Assembly (NCBI RefSeq): GCF_937425535.1
Contig: NZ_OW485601.1
Coordinates: 2,959,501-3,023,500, forward strand
From: Rhodovastum atsumiense
GTDB lineage: Bacteria > Pseudomonadota > Alphaproteobacteria > Acetobacterales > Acetobacteraceae
Length of the DNA: 64,000 nucleotides
Reading direction: 5' to 3'
Of the stretch, positions 34,684-43,841 are shown piece after piece. A program made the translations under genes and the position numbers. The first letter of the stretch is position 1. The number at the start of each line of letters is the position of its first letter. A model generated the notes under the pieces. That model did not search any database, was not told where the DNA came from, and saw nothing but the letters and a program-made list of their open reading frames with translations.

Positions 34684-37179
34684 ATGACGTTCGAACAGCG
34701 TGGCGCTGCAGGTGCATCCCGGCGAAAGGCCGTCGGGGGACGAAACCGGATATTGCTTGCTTCCACGGCGCTGACACTGGCGGCGGCGGTGCTGGCTTTT
34801 CCCGCGCAGGCGCAAGGCCCGGCCGCGCCTGCCATCCCCGCGCCGGCCGGGGTGGCAACATTGCCGGATTTCGATATTCCGGCGCAGCCCTTGCAGGATG
34901 CCTTGATCGGCTTTTCCCGACAGTCGGGGCTGCAGATCGTCGCGGCGGACACGCTGGTGCGGGGGCGGCAGTCCACTGCCGTCCTCGGTCGGCTCACGCC
35001 GTCGCAGGCATTGGAACGGCTGCTGATGGGCACCGGCCTGAGCGGGCAATTCACCGATCCGAAGACGGTGACGCTGCTGCCGGCGATGAGCAATGCCGGC
35101 GACATGACGTTGCCGGAAGTCAATGTGCAGGCGACCGCCTGGCACGCCTGGCAGCCGATCTCCGGCTATGTCGCGCCGCTGACCACCACCGGCACCAAGA
35201 CCGACACGCCGCTGATCGAGGCGCCGCAATCCGTGGGCGTGGTCACGCGCGACCAGATCGACGACCAGGGCGCCCGGACGGTGGCGCAGGCGCTGCGCTA
35301 CACCGCCGGCGTGCTGCCGGAAGTGCGGCCGAGCGCGCGCTACGACACGGTCTATGTGCGCGGCTTCGGCGGGCAGGGCACCAACGCGGCCTATGTGGGC
35401 TTCCTCGACGGGCTGCGGCAGCAACGGGGCGTTTCCTATGCCATTCCCAATGTCGATCCATGGTTGCTTGAGCGTATCGAGGTGCTGCGCGGCCCCGCCT
35501 CGGTGCTCTATGGCCAGACCGGCGCGGGTGGCCTGGTCAATCTCGTCAGCCGTCGTCCCACCGAAATGCCCACCCACGAGGTGCGGGTGGACGTGGGCAA
35601 TGACGGCTATGCCCAGGGTGCCTTCGATTTCGGCGGCCCGCTGACCGGGGATGGCGATTTCCTCTATCGCCTGACCGGCGTCGGCCAGATGAGCGACACG
35701 CAGTACGACTTCAGCAAGGAGCGCCGCCTTGCCATCGCGCCGGCGGTGACCTGGAAGCCCGACCAGGACACCACGCTGACGCTGCTTGCCAACTACCAGT
35801 ACGATCCCGATGGCGGCTTCTACAATTTCGTGCCGGCGACCGGCACGGTGACCGCCAACCCCTATGGCACGCTGCCGTCCGGTTTCTTCGCCGGCGATCC
35901 GAACTGGAACCGCTACCAGCGCCGCGCCGGCTCCATCGGCTATCAGTTCGAGCGCCGCATCGACGATGTCTGGACGGTGCGGCAGAATTTCCGGTACCAG
36001 CACATCAGCAGCGAGTTCCGTGCGGTGTCCGGCCGCGCCGTCGCCGCCAACCAGCGCACGCTGACGCGGATCGCCACCCAGTCGATCGAGGAAGCCAACA
36101 CGGTGGCGCTCGACAACCAGGTGCAGGCCAGCTTCGCCACCGGCCCGCTGTTCCATACCGTGCTGACCGGGCTCGATTGGAGTTACAGTTCCGCCAGCCG
36201 CAAGCTGGGCAGCGTGACCGCGCCCTCGCTCGATCTGTTCGCGCCGGTCTACAATGTCAGGATTCCGGTGATTCCGCTGGCCACCACGCTGCAGGACCAG
36301 GACCAGCTCGGTGGCTATCTGCAGGACCAGATGGCCTTCGGCCGCTGGCGCCTGAACATCGGGGTGCGGCTCGACCGTGCCACCACCGAGACGGTGACGG
36401 TCGCCACCGGGGCCCGCACCACCCAGACGGACAACGCCGTCACCTGGCGGACCGGCCTGCTGTACCTGTTCGACAACGGGCTCGCGCCCTATGTCAGTTA
36501 CGCCACCTCGTTCCTGCCCAACAGCGGCACCTATTCGCCCGCGCGCGGCGGCGGTGCCTTCAAGCCCACCACCGGCGAGCTGTTCGAGACCGGCGTGAAA
36601 TTCCAGCCAGCCGGGTACAACAGCTTCGTGCAGGCGGCGCTGTTCCAGATCACCCAGCAGAACGTGCTGACCACCGATCCGCTGAACAGCAGCTACAGCA
36701 CCCAGACCGGCGAAATCCGGTCCCGCGGCTTCGAACTGGAAGGGCGGGCGAGCCTGACGGACAGCCTCGATCTCATCGGCACCTACGCCTATACCGACGC
36801 CCGCATCACCCGCTCCACCGTGGCCGGGGTCAGCGGCAACCAGGCTCCGTCGGTGCCCGAGCACATGGCCTCGGCCTGGGCCGACTACAGTTTTCGCGAA
36901 GGCCGGCTTGCCGGCTTCGGGATCGGGGCCGGCATCCGCTACATCGGCTCTGCCCCCGGCGACGAGGCGAACAGCTTCCGCGTGCCCGGCTTCGCGCTGT
37001 TCGACGCCGCCATCCGCTACGATCTCGGCGCCCTGCACGACAAGCTGAAGGGCACGCAGCTCGCGCTCAATGCCAGCAACCTCTTCGACAAGGAGTACAT
37101 CTCCAGTTGCTCCACCGCGACCACCTGCTTCTTCGGCAATCGCCGGACCGTCATCGGTTCGCTGAGCTATCGATGGTGA
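34684..37179 (+). CDS. TonB-dependent siderophore receptor with STN signalling domain
   Basis: This 831-residue outer-membrane receptor has a signal peptide (ILLASTALTLAAAVLAFPA) and then an STN domain at about residues 55-115 (FDIPAQPLQDALIGFSRQSG) of the FecA/FpvA transducer type. A TonB-box-like stretch leads to a plug domain (TLIEAPQSVGVVTRDQI; RGPASVLYGQTGAGGLVNL) and a 22-strand barrel closing in LSYRW. The STN domain matches the FecR-like protein encoded just upstream, so ligand binding should activate the ECF sigma factor. The ATG at 34684 has AGGA 6 bases upstream; a GTG at 34669 lies within the ribosome binding site. Resemblance is to hydroxamate (ferrichrome/pyoverdine-type) receptors, but the ligand is not proven. 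Confidence 0.94.
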   Translation: MTFEQRGAAGASRRKAVGGRNRILLASTALTLAAAVLAFPAQAQGPAAPAIPAPAGVATLPDFDIPAQPLQDALIGFSRQSGLQIVAADTLVRGRQSTAVLGRLTPSQALERLLMGTGLSGQFTDPKTVTLLPAMSNAGDMTLPEVNVQATAWHAWQPISGYVAPLTTTGTKTDTPLIEAPQSVGVVTRDQIDDQGARTVAQALRYTAGVLPEVRPSARYDTVYVRGFGGQGTNAAYVGFLDGLRQQRGVSYAIPNVDPWLLERIEVLRGPASVLYGQTGAGGLVNLVSRRPTEMPTHEVRVDVGNDGYAQGAFDFGGPLTGDGDFLYRLTGVGQMSDTQYDFSKERRLAIAPAVTWKPDQDTTLTLLANYQYDPDGGFYNFVPATGTVTANPYGTLPSGFFAGDPNWNRYQRRAGSIGYQFERRIDDVWTVRQNFRYQHISSEFRAVSGRAVAANQRTLTRIATQSIEEANTVALDNQVQASFATGPLFHTVLTGLDWSYSSASRKLGSVTAPSLDLFAPVYNVRIPVIPLATTLQDQDQLGGYLQDQMAFGRWRLNIGVRLDRATTETVTVATGARTTQTDNAVTWRTGLLYLFDNGLAPYVSYATSFLPNSGTYSPARGGGAFKPTTGELFETGVKFQPAGYNSFVQAALFQITQQNVLTTDPLNSSYSTQTGEIRSRGFELEGRASLTDSLDLIGTYAYTDARITRSTVAGVSGNQAPSVPEHMASAWADYSFREGRLAGFGIGAGIRYIGSAPGDEANSFRVPGFALFDAAIRYDLGALHDKLKGTQLALNASNLFDKEYISSCSTATTCFFGNRRTVIGSLSYRW

Positions 37180-38090
37180 GCGGCCTGCAGGTGCCGCGCC
37201 GGGGGCTGGGCCTCGGCGCGGCGGCGCTGCTGGCGATGGGGGCCGCGCCGGTCCCGGCGCCTGTCGCCATTCCCCGCAGCCTGTACTGGGACCTGCCGGT
37301 GGGCGAGGGCGGCTGGCGCGTGCAGGTCGGCTGGCCGGAGACGGAGCCGCCGCCCAGTGGTTTCCCGGTGCTGTACCTGCTCGACGGCAACGCCCATTTC
37401 GGCACGGCGGTGGAGGCGATACGGCTGCAGGCGCGGCGGGGCGATGTGACCGGTGTCCGGCCCGGCGTGATCGTCGCGCTCGGTTATCCCACCGACGATG
37501 CCGCAACGATCATGCGGCGCCGCCAGCGCGACTACACGCCGCCTGCCGCCGGGGCGCCGCCCGGCAGTGGCGGCGCGGATGCGTTCCTCGATGCGCTGGC
37601 GGGGCAGGTGATGCCGCGTCTGGCGGCGGCGTTTCCGGTCGATGCCGCGCGCCAGGCGATCTTCGGCCATTCCTATGGAGGGCTGTGCGTGCTGCACGCG
37701 CTGTTCACCCGCCCCGGCCTGTTCGCACGCCACGTGGCCGCCAGCCCCTCGATCTGGTGGCATGACACGGCGGTGCTGCACAGCGCGCGCCGCTTCATCG
37801 ACCACCCGCCCCCCGGCACGGCCGGGCGCGGCGTGCTGATCACGGTCGGCGGGCTCGAACAACCCCCACCCGGGCCGGTCGCGCCGGGGGAGGATGCGCA
37901 TACCGGGCGGCTGCGCATGGCCCGCATGGTGGACCGCGCGCGCGATCTGGCGCAGCGGCTGGCGGAGATGGGGGAAAACGGCCCGCAGGTGGAGTTCGTC
38001 ACCTTCGCCGGCGAGACTCACGGCTCGGTGGTGCCGGCTGCGATCAGCCGGGCGATGCGCTTCGTCTTCCCGGCGGAGATGGGCCGTTGA
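37173..38090 (+). CDS. Alpha/beta hydrolase, siderophore esterase-like (IroE/BesA type)
   Basis: This 305-residue putative esterase has a signal-like N-terminus (GLGLGAAALLAMGAAPVPA). The fold is COG2819/esterase D-like: FPVLYLLDGNAHFGTA, nucleophile elbow FGHSYGG (Ser), ASPSIWWHD, and a late THGSVVP with the catalytic His. Family members in iron clusters hydrolyse ester siderophores, either in the periplasm or to release iron. The ATG at 37173 overlaps the receptor stop, and a GTG at 37176 is an equally placed alternative. Co-expression with receptor and FecR implies a role in using an imported siderophore. Confidence 0.85.
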   Translation: MVSGLQVPRRGLGLGAAALLAMGAAPVPAPVAIPRSLYWDLPVGEGGWRVQVGWPETEPPPSGFPVLYLLDGNAHFGTAVEAIRLQARRGDVTGVRPGVIVALGYPTDDAATIMRRRQRDYTPPAAGAPPGSGGADAFLDALAGQVMPRLAAAFPVDAARQAIFGHSYGGLCVLHALFTRPGLFARHVAASPSIWWHDTAVLHSARRFIDHPPPGTAGRGVLITVGGLEQPPPGPVAPGEDAHTGRLRMARMVDRARDLAQRLAEMGENGPQVEFVTFAGETHGSVVPAAISRAMRFVFPAEMGR

Positions 38091-38102
38091 GCAGGGGGAG
38101 GA

Positions 38103-38177
38103 TGGTAGCGGCGGGCGGATTTGAACCACCGACCAAGGGATTATGATTCCCCTGCTCTACCGCTGAGCTACGCCGCC
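38103..38177 (-). tRNA. tRNA-Met (CAT), elongator type
   Basis: A full cloverleaf is seen on the minus strand. The acceptor stem GGCGGCG pairs with CGCCGCT, the D-arm is GCTCAGCGGTAGAGC, the anticodon loop is ATCATAA with CAT, and the T-arm is GGTGGTTCAAATCCGCC. The CCA end is encoded. The G-rich acceptor and the lack of the initiator C1-A72 mismatch favour elongator Met. A lysidine-modified Ile2 tRNA is less likely from the overall sequence. It lies 44 bp after mnmA. Confidence 0.93.
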
Positions 38178-38221
38178 ATCCATCGCGGAGGCGGGGGACA
38201 TAGCGTCCCGATCCCGGCGCG

Positions 38222-39295
38222 TCAACCGGAACTCGCCGGGATCGGACGAATGAATCCGCCCCCCAGCACCCGCTCGCCCGTATAGAAGACACAGCCCTGG
38301 CCCGGGGCGGGCAACACCGGTGCGTCCAGCCGCACCTCCGCCCCGTCCGCGGTCGGCACCACTTCCGCCGGATGCAGCGAATCCCGCGCCCGCAGCTTGA
38401 CCGCGCAGCGCAACGGCCGTGGCGCCGTCAGCCAGTTGACTTCGCGCAGGCGCACCAGCCGCGTCCCCGCGCCCGGAGCGCCCACCACGACCCGTCGCCG
38501 CGCCGCATCCAGCGCCACCACCACCCGGCGGGACCCGCCGGCCTGCGCTGCCATGCCCAGCCGCTTCGCCTGGCCCACGGTGTAGCGGGCGACGCCGTCG
38601 TGCTGGCCGACCACCTCGCCGGCCTCGGTCACGATTTCCCCCGCTGCGACCGCTTCCGGACGTAGCCGCGCCACCATGTCGACATAGCTGCCCTGCGGCA
38701 CGAAACAGATGTCCTGGCTGTCCGGCTTGGCCGCCACCGGCAGGCCAAGCCGCCCCGCCTCGGCCCGCACCGCCGCCTTGTCCGGCATCTCCCCGAGCGG
38801 GAACAGCGACCGTTCCAACTGCGCCCGCGTGGTCGCGAACAGGAACCAGCTCTGGTCACGCGCCGGATCCACCGCCCGGTGCAGCTCCGCCCCCTCGGGG
38901 CCGTCCAGCCGACGGACATAATGGCCGGTCGCCAGACGCTCGGCCCCGAGATCGGCGGCCAGGGCCACCAGATCCCCGAACTTCACACTCTGGTTGCAGC
39001 GCACGCAGGGCACCGGCGTCTCGCCCACGGCATAGCTGTCGGCGAAATCGGCGATCACCGCGTCGCGGAACCTGGCCTCGGCATCGATCACGTAATGCGG
39101 GATGCCCAGGTGATCGGCGACCCGCCGCGCATCGTGGATGTCCTGGCCGGCACAGCAGGCGCCCTTGCGGCCGGTTGCGGCGCCGTGGTCGTACAATTGC
39201 AGGGTGACGCCGATGACGTCATGGCCGGCCCGCGACAGCAACGCCGCCACGACGCTGCTGTCCACTCCGCCCGACATGGCGACCAATACCCGCAT
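38222..39295 (-). CDS. mnmA: tRNA-specific 2-thiouridylase MnmA
   Basis: This 357-residue enzyme thiolates U34 of Lys, Glu and Gln tRNAs using persulfide sulfur. The PP-loop SGGVDSS is at residues 8-14. The catalytic Cys97 lies in PVPCVRCN and the second Cys197 in DSQDICFV; both are present. The start at 39295 is preceded by GGGGGAG. An in-frame extension upstream runs through the hairpin repeat and is not coding. Downstream of two cysteine desulfurases and a ferredoxin, it is well placed to take sulfur from them. Confidence 0.96.
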   Translation of the reverse strand: MRVLVAMSGGVDSSVVAALLSRAGHDVIGVTLQLYDHGAATGRKGACCAGQDIHDARRVADHLGIPHYVIDAEARFRDAVIADFADSYAVGETPVPCVRCNQSVKFGDLVALAADLGAERLATGHYVRRLDGPEGAELHRAVDPARDQSWFLFATTRAQLERSLFPLGEMPDKAAVRAEAGRLGLPVAAKPDSQDICFVPQGSYVDMVARLRPEAVAAGEIVTEAGEVVGQHDGVARYTVGQAKRLGMAAQAGGSRRVVVALDAARRRVVVGAPGAGTRLVRLREVNWLTAPRPLRCAVKLRARDSLHPAEVVPTADGAEVRLDAPVLPAPGQGCVFYTGERVLGGGFIRPIPASSG

Positions 39296-39309
39296 TCCAG
39301 CGCTCCCCC

Positions 39310-39482
39310 GGGGGCTCTGCCCCCGACCCCGCCAGGGCTCCGCCCTGGACCTGCCAAGGGCTTCGCCCTTGGATCCCATTTATATAGGAGGCCATTCCCC
39401 GAAACGGGGATCCAAGGGCCTATGGCCCTTGGTGGAGGTCCAGGAGGCAAAGCCTCCTGGCGGGGCCGGGGCAGCGCCCCGG
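39310..39482. repeat. Multi-hairpin GC-rich repeat, copy A
   Basis: Seven consecutive perfect inverted repeats, each with a 3-base loop, fill the mnmA-ferredoxin gap. They are GGGGGC/GCCCCC (39310-39324), CCAGGGC/GCCCTGG (39332-39348), CCAAGGGC/GCCCTTGG (39354-39372), CCCCG/CGGGG (39397-39409), CCAAGGGCC/GGCCCTTGG (39412-39432), CCAGGAGGC/GCCTCCTGG (39440-39460) and CCGGGGC/GCCCCGG (39466-39482). Positions 39425-39481 match copy B at 55508-55564 with one mismatch in 57 bp. Confidence 0.85.
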
Positions 39483-39491
39483 CGCGGCGGT

Positions 39492-39824
39492 TCAGCCGGC
39501 CTGCATGTTGCGGGTGCCCGGAGGCAGCCGCACCACCAGCCCGTCCAGGGCCTCGGTCATCACGATCTGGCATCCCAGCCGGGAGGTCTTCTCCAGGCCG
39601 AAGGCGAGGTCGAGCATGTCTTCCTCGTCCTCGGTGGGGCCGGAGAGCTTGCCGAACCAGGACGGATCCACGATCACGTGGCAGGTCGAGCAGGCGAGCG
39701 ATCCCTCGCAGGCGCCTTCGATGTCGATGCCGTGCTTGTGGGCGATCTCCAGAACCGACAGGCCAACCGGCGCATCGACGACGCGGCGCGTGCCGTCGCG
39801 CTCGATGAAGGTCATGTTGGGCAT
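39492..39824 (-). CDS. fdx: [2Fe-2S] ferredoxin, adrenodoxin type
   Basis: This 110-residue ferredoxin has ligand motif C-x5-C-x2-C...[16 protein letters not shown], then SRLGCQIV. The E-D-E-E-D-M-L-D-L acidic helix is characteristic of the ISC-type/adrenodoxin family. It supplies electrons for Fe-S or sulfur transfer steps. The ATG overlaps the desulfurase stop (TGATG), so it is coupled to that gene. A longer frame starting upstream is not needed. Confidence 0.93.
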   Translation of the reverse strand: MPNMTFIERDGTRRVVDAPVGLSVLEIAHKHGIDIEGACEGSLACSTCHVIVDPSWFGKLSGPTEDEEDMLDLAFGLEKTSRLGCQIVMTEALDGLVVRLPPGTRNMQAG

Positions 39825-41014
39825 CAGGTGACTTGGGCCTCGATATGTGCGTTGGCCAACCGGGTGTGTGCCGCGATCAGGGCCGCCCCGGCGAAATCGA
39901 TGTCGGCCGGGGTGGTAAAGCGTCCCAATCCGATGCGCAAGGTGCGCCCGGCTGCGTCGTCGGACAGGCCCAATGCGCGCAGCACATAGGACGGTTCCAC
40001 CTCGGCCGAGGAACAGGCCGAGCCGGTGGAGACGCACAGGTCGGGCAGGGCGGCGATCAGTTCGGCCGCGCTGGCGGCGGGGAAGGTCAGGTTCAGGTTG
40101 CCGGGCAGGCGGGCGGCCTGGCTGCCGTTGACGACCAGGCCGGGGATGCCGGCCCGCAGCCGGGCGAGCAGCGTGTCGCGCAGGGCGCCGATGCGGGCAG
40201 CGTCCTCGGCCATTTCCATCCGGGCGAGCCTTGCGGCTTCGCCCAGCCCCACGATCAGTGGTGCCGGCAGCGTGCCGGAGCGCAGGCCGCGTTCCTGTGC
40301 GCCGCCGGAGAACAGGGCGGCCAGCCGCACGCGCGGCCGCCGCCGCACATACAGCGCACCGACGCCTTTCGGCCCGTAGATCTTGTGGCCGCTGATCGAC
40401 ACCAGATCCAGCCCGAGCGCCTCGACGTCGAGCGGCACCTTGCCGAAGCCCTGGGCGGCGTCGGTATGGACCAGCGCGCCGGCGGCCTTGGCCAGGGCGG
40501 CCAGGGGGCGCAGGTCCTGCACCACGCCGGTTTCATTGTTCACCGCCATGATGCTGACCAGCAGGGTCGGCACGGCCAGCGCCTCGGCCAGCCGGTCGGG
40601 GTCGAGCGTGCCGTCCGCGCGCACCGGCAGCACCACCGGCTCGAACCCCTCCTCGCGCAGGTCGGCCACGGATTCCAGGACGCATTTATGCTCGGTGGCG
40701 AGGGTGACGATGCGCCGGCGCGGGTCGCCGCCGCGGGCGGCGTGGCGGGCCGCGCCCTTGATGGCGATGTTGTTGCTCTCGGTGGCGCCCGAGGTGAAGA
40801 CGATCTCCCGGGCGGTGGCGCCGATCACGGCGGCGACCTCGGCGCGCGCCGCCTCGACCGCCGCCTCGGCCTGCCGGCCGAGCGCGTGCTCGGCGCTGTG
40901 CGGGTTGCCGAAATGCTCGGTGAAGAAAGGCAGCATGGCCTGCACCACGCGCGGGTCGCAGGCGGTGGTGGCCTGGTTGTCCAGGTAGACCGGGCGGTTG
41001 GGGCGGGCGATCAT
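39824..41014 (-). CDS. Cysteine desulfurase (IscS/NifS-like), copy 1
   Basis: This 396-residue PLP enzyme converts cysteine to alanine and enzyme-bound persulfide. The N-terminal YLDNQATT is canonical. PLP Lys211 lies in [10 protein letters not shown], and the persulfide-forming Cys334 lies in [17 protein letters not shown]. Both features match IscS-like group I enzymes. It sits between a second desulfurase and the ferredoxin, all co-oriented. Sulfur acceptors here could be MnmA and an Fe-S scaffold encoded elsewhere; no IscU, IscA, HscA or HscB gene is in the window. Confidence 0.94.
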   Translation of the reverse strand: MIARPNRPVYLDNQATTACDPRVVQAMLPFFTEHFGNPHSAEHALGRQAEAAVEAARAEVAAVIGATAREIVFTSGATESNNIAIKGAARHAARGGDPRRRIVTLATEHKCVLESVADLREEGFEPVVLPVRADGTLDPDRLAEALAVPTLLVSIMAVNNETGVVQDLRPLAALAKAAGALVHTDAAQGFGKVPLDVEALGLDLVSISGHKIYGPKGVGALYVRRRPRVRLAALFSGGAQERGLRSGTLPAPLIVGLGEAARLARMEMAEDAARIGALRDTLLARLRAGIPGLVVNGSQAARLPGNLNLTFPAASAAELIAALPDLCVSTGSACSSAEVEPSYVLRALGLSDDAAGRTLRIGLGRFTTPADIDFAGAALIAAHTRLANAHIEAQVT

Positions 41015-41029
41015 GCGATCGATGTAGGC

Positions 41030-42124
41030 TCAGGCGGCGTTGCGGCAAAGCCGCGCGGCCATGGATTGGTATGCGTTCACGAAAGCGCTGATATCGGTTT
41101 CGGTGGCGTTCCAGGGCAGCGACACCCGGATCGCCTCCGCGGCGAGCGCGCCGGCGCCCATGGCGTCCAGCACGTGGCTGCGCTCCACCTTGCCCGAGGA
41201 GCAGGCGGCCCCGGCCGAGACCTGGATGCCGGCGAGGTCGAGCGCGATCACCTGGGTATCCGCCCGCACCCCCGGCAAGGCGAGGCAGGTGGTGTTGGGC
41301 AGGCGTGCGGCCCCGGCGCCGAGCGGGCGGGCGCCGGCGGCGATGGCGGCGTGTTCGGCGGTGTCGCGCAGCCGCGCCAGCGCCGCCATGGCGGCGACAT
41401 CCAGGGCTGTCGCGGCGGCGGCGAAGCCGGCGATGGCGGGCAGGGCCGGGGTGCCGCCGCGGCGGTTGCGTTCCTGGCCGCCGCCGCCGATCAGCGGCGC
41501 CAGCCCGGCCGAATGCGCCGGCGCCACCAGCAGCGCCCCCGCCCCCGGCGGGCCGCCGAGCTTATGGGCGGACAGCGCCAGGCTGTCGGCGCCGAGCCCG
41601 GCCAGGTCCGCGCCGATGCGCCCGGCCCCCTGCACGGCGTCGACATGCAGCCGCGCGCCGGCGTCCCGGCACAGCGCCGCCGCCTCCGCCACCGGCTGGA
41701 TCGTGCCGGTCTCGTTGTTGGCGAGCATCAGGCAGACCAGCGCCGGCGGCCCCCCGGCCAGCAGGCGGCGCAGGGCGTCGAGGTCGGCCACGCCCTCGGC
41801 ATCCACGGGCAGCACGGTGGCGCCGGGGGCGGCGGCGCGGATGGCGGCATGCTCGGTGGCGCCGACGATCAGGCGCCGCCCGGCGCCGAGCGCGTGCAGC
41901 GCCAGCGCGTTGGCCTCGGTGCCGCCCGAGGTGAAGATCACGTCCTGCGCCCGGGCGCCGAAGCGGGTGGCGAGCCGCTCCCGCGCTTCCTCCAACAGGC
42001 GCCGCGCCGCCCGCCCGGCGGCGTGCACCGAGGAGGGGTTCCCGGTCAGGTCGAGCGCCTCCAGCACCGCCCGGCGCGCCTCGGGGCGCAGCGGCTCGGT
42101 GGCATTGGCATCGAGGTAGGTCAC
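41030..42124 (-). CDS. Cysteine desulfurase, copy 2
   Basis: This 364-residue aminotransferase class V protein has YLDANATEPLRPE, PLP Lys188 in SAHKLGGPPGAG and Cys308 in SAGAACSSGKVERSHVL, so all catalytic parts are kept. It is shorter than copy 1 and clearly diverged. The GTG start at 42124 overlaps the Rrf2 gene stop (GTGA). A longer frame from 42235 would run antiparallel into Rrf2 coding sequence and has no support. Tandem paired desulfurases next to an Rrf2 regulator suggest division of labour between Fe-S assembly and tRNA thiolation (inference). Confidence 0.92.
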   Translation of the reverse strand: MTYLDANATEPLRPEARRAVLEALDLTGNPSSVHAAGRAARRLLEEARERLATRFGARAQDVIFTSGGTEANALALHALGAGRRLIVGATEHAAIRAAAPGATVLPVDAEGVADLDALRRLLAGGPPALVCLMLANNETGTIQPVAEAAALCRDAGARLHVDAVQGAGRIGADLAGLGADSLALSAHKLGGPPGAGALLVAPAHSAGLAPLIGGGGQERNRRGGTPALPAIAGFAAAATALDVAAMAALARLRDTAEHAAIAAGARPLGAGAARLPNTTCLALPGVRADTQVIALDLAGIQVSAGAACSSGKVERSHVLDAMGAGALAAEAIRVSLPWNATETDISAFVNAYQSMAARLCRNAA

Positions 42125-42594
42125 ACCGCCTCCAGCAGCAGCGGCGCGACGGCCCGGCCGGAGACGCGGCCGTGCACCACGTCGGCCAGGGTGACGCCGG
42201 AGAGGAACAGGCGGATCTGCCGTTCCAGCTCGCACCAGAGGTCATGCGTGCTGCAGGTCGCGGTGCCGCCGTCCTTGTCCTTCATGCAGCCGGCCTCATC
42301 GGCGCAGCGCGTTGCCCGGATTGGTTCCTCCACCGCATCGACGATGTCGGCGATCACCATCTCGACGGCCGGCCGCCCCAGCCGGTAGCCACCGCCAGGG
42401 CCGCGGGCGGACAGCACCAGCCCGGCCCGGCGCAGTCCGACGAAAAGCTGTTCCAGGTAGCACAGGCTGAGCTGCTGGCTCGCCGCGATCTGGGCGAGCG
42501 TCACCGGCCCGCCATCCGGGGCCTCGCCGCCATCCCGACAGGCGAGGTCCACCATTGCCATCACCGCATAACGCGCGCGCGTCGAGAGATGCAT
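42121..42594 (-). CDS. Rrf2-family regulator, IscR-like
   Basis: This 157-residue winged-helix regulator starts MHLSTRARYAVMAMVDLA, the standard Rrf2/IscR opening. It carries candidate [2Fe-2S] ligands Cys97, Cys103, Cys114 and His117 in the C-terminal half (RCADEAGC, then TCSTHDLW). The spacing between the second and third cysteines is five residues longer than in E. coli IscR. It should sense Fe-S status and control this cluster. It precedes the two desulfurases with a 4-bp overlap. Confidence 0.92.
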   Translation of the reverse strand: MHLSTRARYAVMAMVDLACRDGGEAPDGGPVTLAQIAASQQLSLCYLEQLFVGLRRAGLVLSARGPGGGYRLGRPAVEMVIADIVDAVEEPIRATRCADEAGCMKDKDGGTATCSTHDLWCELERQIRLFLSGVTLADVVHGRVSGRAVAPLLLEAV

Positions 42595-42597
42595 CGC

Positions 42598-43317
42598 CTA
42601 GGTTCCAATCGTCACGCCGTGGCCCGGCCGTGTCGTCGCCCTGCCGTCGGGGTCGATCCGGGCCAGCCTTGCCTCGATTTCAGTCAGCTCGGTGCGCAGT
42701 TGCTCGATGTCGTGCAGCAGCGGGTCCAGCACGCCTTCGGCCGGGGTGCCATACGGGTCGAAGCATGGCCGCAGGTTCGGCAGGTGGCGGCGATCCACCG
42801 GCCGGGCCGGGATGCCGACCACCGTGGTCCCGGCCGGCACCGGCGCGAGCACGACGGCATTGGCGCCGATCCGGGCATTGTCGCCGATGGTGATGTTGCC
42901 CAGCACCTTGGCGCCGGCCCCGATGATGACGTTGTTGCCGATGGTCGGATGGCGCTTGCCGCGGGCCAGCGACGTCCCCCCCAGCGTCACCTGGTGATAC
43001 AGGTGGACATCGTCGCCGATTTCCGCCGTTTCCCCGATTACCACGCCCAGGCCGTGGTCGATGACCAGGCGCCGGCCGATGCGCGCGGCGGGATGGATTT
43101 CGATTCCGGTCAAAAAACGGCCGAGATGCGCAAGCATTCGCGCCAGCAGGAACAAGCGTAATTCCCACAAGGCATGGGCCATGCGATGCCAGATCAGTGC
43201 GTGCAACCCGGGGTAGCACAGCAAAACCGTCAGCCAGGACCGTGCCGCCGGATCGCGCTCCTGATAGGCGTGGATGGCGTCCCGCAAAAACATGAATCCC
43301 ATGCGACACTTTTCCAT
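42598..43317 (-). CDS. cysE: Serine O-acetyltransferase
   Basis: This 239-residue enzyme makes O-acetylserine, the carbon skeleton for cysteine. An N-terminal helical domain ([17 protein letters not shown]) is followed by a left-handed beta-helix of hexapeptide repeats with the catalytic HHGLG-type loop ([14 protein letters not shown]), [10 protein letters not shown] and RHPTIGNNV. These are hallmarks of CysE. Three in-frame ATGs (43317, 43302, 43293) are possible; homology begins at the last, and the first is reported. It ends 3 bp before the Rrf2 gene, so cysteine supply and cysteine desulfuration are in one operon. Confidence 0.92.
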   Translation of the reverse strand: MEKCRMGFMFLRDAIHAYQERDPAARSWLTVLLCYPGLHALIWHRMAHALWELRLFLLARMLAHLGRFLTGIEIHPAARIGRRLVIDHGLGVVIGETAEIGDDVHLYHQVTLGGTSLARGKRHPTIGNNVIIGAGAKVLGNITIGDNARIGANAVVLAPVPAGTTVVGIPARPVDRRHLPNLRPCFDPYGTPAEGVLDPLLHDIEQLRTELTEIEARLARIDPDGRATTRPGHGVTIGT

Positions 43318-43841
43318 TATGAAAGTTGCGCGCTCCGACCTATAGTCCGGCAGCCCTGGGGCATTCGGTCCCGCCCTGGGCGGTTCGAGGGGAGGGGCCG
43401 GTCTTCGTCAATTGCAACGGACGGGCAGAACGGTTCAGGTCAGAAATGGGATCGCTCGCGGCCAATGGTTCGGGCACATCCAGGGTTGGCGGCAGGCAAG
43501 CATTCCTGAGTTCGTCGGTCAAGAATTCGCGCCTGATCCTGCATGTGATTCGCGCGGTTCAGGGGATCGCGGTAAGGGATTCTCCTCCCGCAGGGGGCGG
43601 GGCTGCCTGACCTCTTGCAAAAACTCTTGCAAAAAGAGCCTTGGGAAAACAAGTCTTTGCAAGAGGCGTGCCTATCTGGGGTCATCGATCACTGATCGGG
43701 CAGGGCTTGTGGTATCGTTAAGCGATCGCGGGTCCCGTCAAACCCCATGGTCCGGCCGGCCCGGGCGGACCGGTCATCTCCCGAGGGTGTCAGCCCGGTC
43801 GTTCGTGGCCGGGGCTTACAGGAAACGGATTTCGCAGCATC
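43318..43841. other. Intergenic region between cysE and an alpha/beta hydrolase gene
   Basis: This 524-bp non-coding region lies between divergent genes. The leftward promoter of the cysteine cluster should lie near 43320-43400. A less GC-rich part at 43605-43730 contains repeated TTGCAAAA motifs (see 43611-43666). No tRNA, ncRNA or convincing ORF was recognised. Confidence 0.45.
43611..43666. repeat. Tandem and inverted TTGCAA-type repeats
   Basis: CTCTTGCAAAAA occurs twice in tandem (43612-43635). CCTCTTGCAAA (43611-43621) is matched by its perfect inverse TTTGCAAGAGG (43656-43666). The second copy also forms a small hairpin CTCTT-GCAAA-AAGAG (43624-43638). Such clustered half-sites suggest an operator, or an RNA fold with alternative pairings, upstream of the hydrolase gene. 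Confidence 0.5.

Noticed and set aside
39296-39379. N-terminal extension of MnmA
   Set aside because: It would translate through the hairpin repeat. A Shine-Dalgarno sequence and the PP-loop fix the start at 39295.
43446-43610. A plus-strand ORF in the cysE upstream gap
   Set aside because: It has no ribosome binding site and no homology, and it covers the likely cysE promoter region.
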